Source: an uncultured Lachnospiraceae bacterium (GTDB lineage Bacteria > Bacillota > Clostridia > Lachnospirales > Lachnospiraceae). From it: 7,883 nt of DNA. This document shows positions 4,153 to 7,883 of the stretch, piece by piece. A program made the translations under genes and the position numbers. The notes under the pieces are model-generated. The model searched no databases and was not told the DNA's origin. It saw only the letters and a list, made by a program, of their open reading frames with translations. Positions within the stretch are counted from its first letter, which is position 1, and each line of letters begins with the position of its first letter. Location of the stretch: assembly GCA_902782815.1 (NCBI GenBank), contig CACZOS010000362.1, forward strand, positions 1 to 7,883, read 5' to 3'.

Positions 4153-7100
4153 ATGGCATTTACCCATTTGCATGTGCATACAGAATACAGTCTCCTTGAT
4201 GGCTCAAGCAAGATAAAGGAACTTCTCCCCAGGGCAAAGGAACTGGGGATGGACAGTCTTGCCATCACGGATCACGGTGTAATGTACGGCGTGATCGACT
4301 TTTATAAAAAAGCCAGGGAAGTGGGGATAAAACCGATCCTGGGTTGTGAGATCTATGTGGCGCCCGGTTCTCGTTTTGACCGTGAACTGGGCAAGGGGGA
4401 GGACAGATACCACCATCTGGTTCTTCTGGCGGAAAACAATGAGGGATACAGAAACCTGATGAAGATCGTCACCCGGGGTTTTACCGAAGGTTATTACTAT
4501 AAGCCCAGGGTGGATTATGAGGTCCTTGAACGTTATCATCGGGGGATCATCGCGCTTTCTGCCTGCCTGGCGGGAGAGATTCCCAACAAAATTCTGAAGA
4601 ATGATTATGAGGGAGCAAAGCAATCAGCCCTCCATCTTCAGTCCGTGTTCGGCAAAGGAAATTTTTTCCTGGAACTGCAGGACCACGGCATCCGTGAACA
4701 GACCCAGGTCAATACCAGCCTTATGCAGATGTCCAGGGAGCTGGACATCCCCCTCGTGGCCACCAATGATATCCACTATATCATGGAGGATGATGCTGTT
4801 CCCCATGACCTCCTTCTCTGCATCCAGACAGGCAAACTGGTATCCGATGAAGACAGGATGCGGTATGAAGGCGGACAGTATTATCTCAAATCCGAGGAGG
4901 AGATGAAAAAACTCTTCCCTTATGCTCTTGAGGCTTTGGAAAATACCCACCGGATCGCGGAACGGTGCAATGTGGAGATCGAGTTCGGTGTGCAGAAGGT
5001 TCCCAGATATGATGTGCCTGAGGGATTTGACGCGGAATCTTACTTAAGGTCTCTCTGCCGGGAAGGTCTGGTCAGACGCTATGGCCCGAACCCTTCCCCC
5101 GACCTGACCCGCCGGATGGATTATGAGCTGGATACCATCCGGGACATGGGATATCTGGACTACTTTCTTATTGTGTGGGATTTCATTCATTTCGCAAAGA
5201 ACCGCGGGATAGCCGTGGGGCCCGGAAGAGGATCCGCTGCGGGAAGCATTGTCTCTTATTGTCTGGGGATCACGGATATCGATCCCATCCGATACCAGCT
5301 GATCTTCGAGCGGTTCCTGAATCCCGAGCGGGTCTCCATGCCGGATATCGACGTGGATTTCTGTTATGAAAGAAGGCAGGAAGTCATCGATTATGTCTAC
5401 GGCAAATACGGGAAAGATAAAGTGGTTCAGATCATTACGTTCGGTACCATGGCTGCCAGGATGGCGGTGAGGGATGTGGGAAGGGTCCTGAATATTCCTT
5501 ACAATCAGGTGGACCGGGTGGCCAAGATGATCCCCATGGAGCTGGGGATCACCATAGAGAAAGCCCTGAAGACCAATCCGGACCTGAAGGAAGCCTACAG
5601 TTCGGACGAGGGGGTAAAGAACCTGATCGATATGTCTATGCGGCTGGAAGGACTGCCCCGTCATTCCTCCATCCATGCCGCCGGCGTGGTGATCGGATCG
5701 GAACCTCTGGATGAGTTTGTTCCCCTGTCCCGGGGCGCAGACAATGTGATCACCACCCAGTTTACCATGACCACCATTGAGGAACTGGGACTGCTGAAGA
5801 TGGATTTTCTGGGACTACGTACCCTCACGGTCATTCAGGATGCGGTCAGGATGATCCGGAAAAAAGCCGGGGAGGATTTCCGGATCGAGGAGATCGATTT
5901 CGATGATCCTAAAGTTTATGAGATGATCAGCCAGGGGAAGACCGAGGGGGTCTTCCAGCTGGAAAGTGCGGGGATGAAACAGTTTATGAAGGAACTCAGG
6001 CCGGAGAACATCGAGGATGTCATCGCGGGAATCTCCCTGTACCGTCCGGGTCCCATGGATTTTATCCCCAAATATATACAGGGAAAACAGAACAAGGATT
6101 CCATCACCTACTCCTGTCCCGAACTGGAGGAGATCCTCTCCTCAACCTACGGCTGTATCGTCTATCAGGAGCAGGTAATGCAGATCGTCATGAAACTGGC
6201 AGGATATACTCTGGGAAGAAGTGACCTGGTCAGACGTGCCATGTCCAAGAAAAAAGGGGATGTCATGCTGAAGGAGCGGGCCAATTTTGTCTACGGCAAC
6301 GATGAGGAGGGCGTGGAAGGCTGCATCCGGAGAGGTATACCGGAGGAGGTGGCCAATCAGGTATTTGACGAGATGATCGATTTCGCCAAATATGCCTTCA
6401 ACAAATCCCATGCCGCCGCCTATGCGGTTGTCTCCTATCAGACGGCATGGCTCCGGTGCTACTACCCTGTGGAATTTATGGCTGCCCTTCTGACTTCCGT
6501 TCTCACTAATCCGAAAAAGATCACCGAGTATATCAACACCTGCCGGGGAATGGGAATCTCCATTCTTCCGCCGGATATCAATGAAGGGGAAGCTGCCTTT
6601 TCCGTCTCCGGAGATTCCATCCGCTATGGCCTTGCCGCCATAAAAAGCCTGGGAAAAGGCGTTATTCAGAACATGGTGGAGGAGAGGGAGAAAAACGGGC
6701 CTTACAAAAATCTAAAAGACTTTATGAAAAGGCTTACCTCCAAAGAGGTCAATAAACGGACCATAGAGAACCTGATCAAGGCGGGAGCCCTGGACAGCCT
6801 GGGTGCTTCCCGCAAGCAGCTGATGGCAGTGTACGGCCTGGTTCTGGATGAGGTAAACCGGGAGAAAAAAGAAAGCATTTCAGGCCAGATGAGCCTTTTT
6901 GATTTCTTTTCCGAGGAGGAGAGGAAGGAGTATGAGATATCCTATCCGGATATCGGGGAATATGAGGAGAGTCAGAAACTCTCCTTTGAGAAGGATGTAC
7001 TGGGCATTTATGTCAGCGGCCATCCTCTCAGCCGTTTCATGACTTCCATGGAGAAAAATGTAACGGCCAGGTCTGTGGACTTCGAGGCCGATGAGGAGTC

Positions 7101-7620
7101 AGGTCAGGTCCGGGTGAAAGACGGCAGGAGCTATATCATCGGAGGTCTGGTCACCGGGATTACGGTGAAACTGACCAAAAATAATCAGAACATGGCTTTT
7201 GTCACTCTGGAGGATCTCTTCGGCACTGTGGAAGTGATTATCTTTCCCAGAGACTATCAGAAATACCGGGATATCCTGATCATGGACCGTGGACTTTATG
7301 TCAACGGGCGTGCAACGGTCTCCGAAGAGAGTGGAAAACTGATCGCTTCCGCCATCCTCCCCATGGATGAACTGCCCTGTGAGATCTGGATCCAGACGGA
7401 GGATATCGGAGGCTATAAGGAAAGGCAGGCAGACCTTTTTGACCTGATCAGGCAGAATCCGGGCCAGGACAGGATCGTGGTCTATTCCCGGAAAGAGAGA
7501 GCCATAAAAAGACTTCCCTCCTATCAGAATATCCTTGCGGAGCCCGATGTTACGGACCGGCTGGCCGGGATATTCGGTAAGGAAAATGTAGTGATCCGTG
7601 AATCGGGTATCAACTGGTAA
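4153..7620 (+). CDS. dnaE: DNA polymerase III subunit alpha, DnaE type
   Basis: This 1155-residue replicative polymerase has no inserted DEDD exonuclease, so it is DnaE and not PolC. The N-terminal PHP domain (1-about 210) keeps the metal-ligand pattern: His7/His9, Asp16, His41 in ITDHG, Glu66, His88, Cys138, and Asp206/His208 in NDIHY. The palm has GPGRGSAAGS at 357-366 and MPDIDVDF with catalytic Asp400 and Asp402, the third Asp being Asp551 in KMDFLGLRTLT. Finger motifs include SLYRPGPMDFIP (628-639) and the FNKSHAAAYA helix (749-758). A helix-hairpin-helix lies at about 865-890 and a clamp-binding pentapeptide QMSLF at 912-916. The OB-fold is about 995-1070 and a short C-terminal domain ends at 1155. 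In Firmicutes that also carry PolC, DnaE extends primers before hand-off; whether PolC exists here is not visible. The gene has no clear promoter of its own. Confidence 0.98.
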   Translation: MAFTHLHVHTEYSLLDGSSKIKELLPRAKELGMDSLAITDHGVMYGVIDFYKKAREVGIKPILGCEIYVAPGSRFDRELGKGEDRYHHLVLLAENNEGYRNLMKIVTRGFTEGYYYKPRVDYEVLERYHRGIIALSACLAGEIPNKILKNDYEGAKQSALHLQSVFGKGNFFLELQDHGIREQTQVNTSLMQMSRELDIPLVATNDIHYIMEDDAVPHDLLLCIQTGKLVSDEDRMRYEGGQYYLKSEEEMKKLFPYALEALENTHRIAERCNVEIEFGVQKVPRYDVPEGFDAESYLRSLCREGLVRRYGPNPSPDLTRRMDYELDTIRDMGYLDYFLIVWDFIHFAKNRGIAVGPGRGSAAGSIVSYCLGITDIDPIRYQLIFERFLNPERVSMPDIDVDFCYERRQEVIDYVYGKYGKDKVVQIITFGTMAARMAVRDVGRVLNIPYNQVDRVAKMIPMELGITIEKALKTNPDLKEAYSSDEGVKNLIDMSMRLEGLPRHSSIHAAGVVIGSEPLDEFVPLSRGADNVITTQFTMTTIEELGLLKMDFLGLRTLTVIQDAVRMIRKKAGEDFRIEEIDFDDPKVYEMISQGKTEGVFQLESAGMKQFMKELRPENIEDVIAGISLYRPGPMDFIPKYIQGKQNKDSITYSCPELEEILSSTYGCIVYQEQVMQIVMKLAGYTLGRSDLVRRAMSKKKGDVMLKERANFVYGNDEEGVEGCIRRGIPEEVANQVFDEMIDFAKYAFNKSHAAAYAVVSYQTAWLRCYYPVEFMAALLTSVLTNPKKITEYINTCRGMGISILPPDINEGEAAFSVSGDSIRYGLAAIKSLGKGVIQNMVEEREKNGPYKNLKDFMKRLTSKEVNKRTIENLIKAGALDSLGASRKQLMAVYGLVLDEVNREKKESISGQMSLFDFFSEEERKEYEISYPDIGEYEESQKLSFEKDVLGIYVSGHPLSRFMTSMEKNVTARSVDFEADEESGQVRVKDGRSYIIGGLVTGITVKLTKNNQNMAFVTLEDLFGTVEVIIFPRDYQKYRDILIMDRGLYVNGRATVSEESGKLIASAILPMDELPCEIWIQTEDIGGYKERQADLFDLIRQNPGQDRIVVYSRKERAIKRLPSYQNILAEPDVTDRLAGIFGKENVVIRESGINW

Positions 7621-7636
7621 GATCACTCTATATAGT

Positions 7637-7669
7637 AAAAAAGAACCTCAGATCTGAGGTTCTTTTTTT
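7637..7669. terminator. Bidirectional intrinsic terminator after dnaE
   Basis: AGAACCTCAGA (7642-7652) and TCTGAGGTTCT (7653-7663) form a perfect 22-nt palindrome, flanked by an A-run (7637-7641) and a T-run (7663-7669). It works for dnaE on + and for the convergent gene whose stop codon is at 7704-7706 on -. Confidence 0.94.
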
Positions 7670-7703
7670 GAATATCTTTCTGTGGTTATCCTTCTTTCCG
7701 CTC

Positions 7704-7883
7704 TCATTTAAGAGAGATGTCATAGATCCGGCGTACCTCCTCCGGCGTCACTTTCCAGGGTGCTGCGGAAAGCTTGCCTTCATTGACGGACATGGCCCGG
7801 ATAAATCTTTCCTTCGCTTCCTCATCGATCTCATAGGTCCCGATAAGGCTCCTGATCTCCTGGTAGAATTCCTGCAGGTTCTC
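7704..7883 (-). CDS. C-terminal end of an unidentified protein (5' end outside window)
   Basis: On the - strand the frame is open from the right edge to TGA at 7706-7704, giving 59 residues with no start codon needed in the window. Codon choice resembles the neighbours (GAG/GAA, ATC, CGG), and the stop lies about 35 nt from a shared terminator, both arguing for a real gene. The visible part is helical and charged (NLQEFYQEIRSLIG, EEAKERFIRAMS), and ends SAAPWKVTPEEVRRIYDISLK. The ending with a VT-EEV-IY helix faintly recalls the last helix of iron-containing alcohol dehydrogenases. That is a weak impression and I do not assign a function. Confidence 0.7.
   Translation of the reverse strand, partial: ENLQEFYQEIRSLIGTYEIDEEAKERFIRAMSVNEGKLSAAPWKVTPEEVRRIYDISLK

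Noticed and set aside
5044..5676. 210-codon open frame on - opposite dnaE
   Set aside because: Antisense shadow of a conserved polymerase region with no recognisable motif.
7704..7883. Assignment of the right-edge fragment as an iron-containing alcohol dehydrogenase
   Set aside because: Only a vague resemblance of the last helix; no metal-binding or nucleotide motif is in the visible 59 residues.

Overview
The window looks like a chromosomal segment from a Clostridia-type Firmicute, most likely Lachnospiraceae. The basis is a DnaE-type polymerase III alpha without a built-in exonuclease, AGGA/AAGGG-type ribosome binding sites, frequent strong intrinsic terminators, a EutP-like GTPase, and a secreted protein with bacterial Ig-like repeats. 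The taxonomic placement is inference from style and gene content, since no marker gene decides it. I see no mobile element, CRISPR array, tRNA, rRNA or riboswitch.

Layout, left to right. At 1-293 (+) is the C-terminal part of a EutP/PduV-family small GTPase, cut by the window edge. A long hairpin (312-361) follows, then ung (392-1072, +), encoding family-1 uracil-DNA glycosylase with all signature residues. A bidirectional terminator (1111-1150) separates ung from a convergent gene (1156-2631, -) for a secreted protein with two Ig-like repeats and a C-terminal C39-like cysteine peptidase domain. Upstream of it on the same strand, behind its own terminator, is a DeoR-family regulator (2828-3577, -). 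The 200-bp intergenic region 3578-3777 is a divergent promoter region. It holds a near-consensus + strand promoter (TTGCGA-N17-TATAAT) and an 11-bp perfect hairpin just after the predicted transcript start. That promoter drives a small single-pass membrane protein (3778-4026, +), closed by an intrinsic terminator (4054-4080). dnaE (4153-7620, +) follows without a recognisable promoter of its own. It ends at a bidirectional terminator (7637-7669) shared with a convergent gene whose last 59 codons run off the right edge (7704-7883, -).

Functional reading. Two genes are core DNA maintenance (ung, dnaE). The secreted peptidase-like protein, the small membrane protein and the DeoR regulator have no visible metabolic partner here. 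Most units look monocistronic, separated by terminators. I see no convincing undescribed multi-gene system. The points most worth a second look are the two promoterless genes placed just behind terminators (ung, dnaE), the 5'-end hairpin of the small membrane-protein transcript, the unusual GCAHC active-site region of the Cys-rich secreted protein, and a possible second clamp-binding motif in DnaE.
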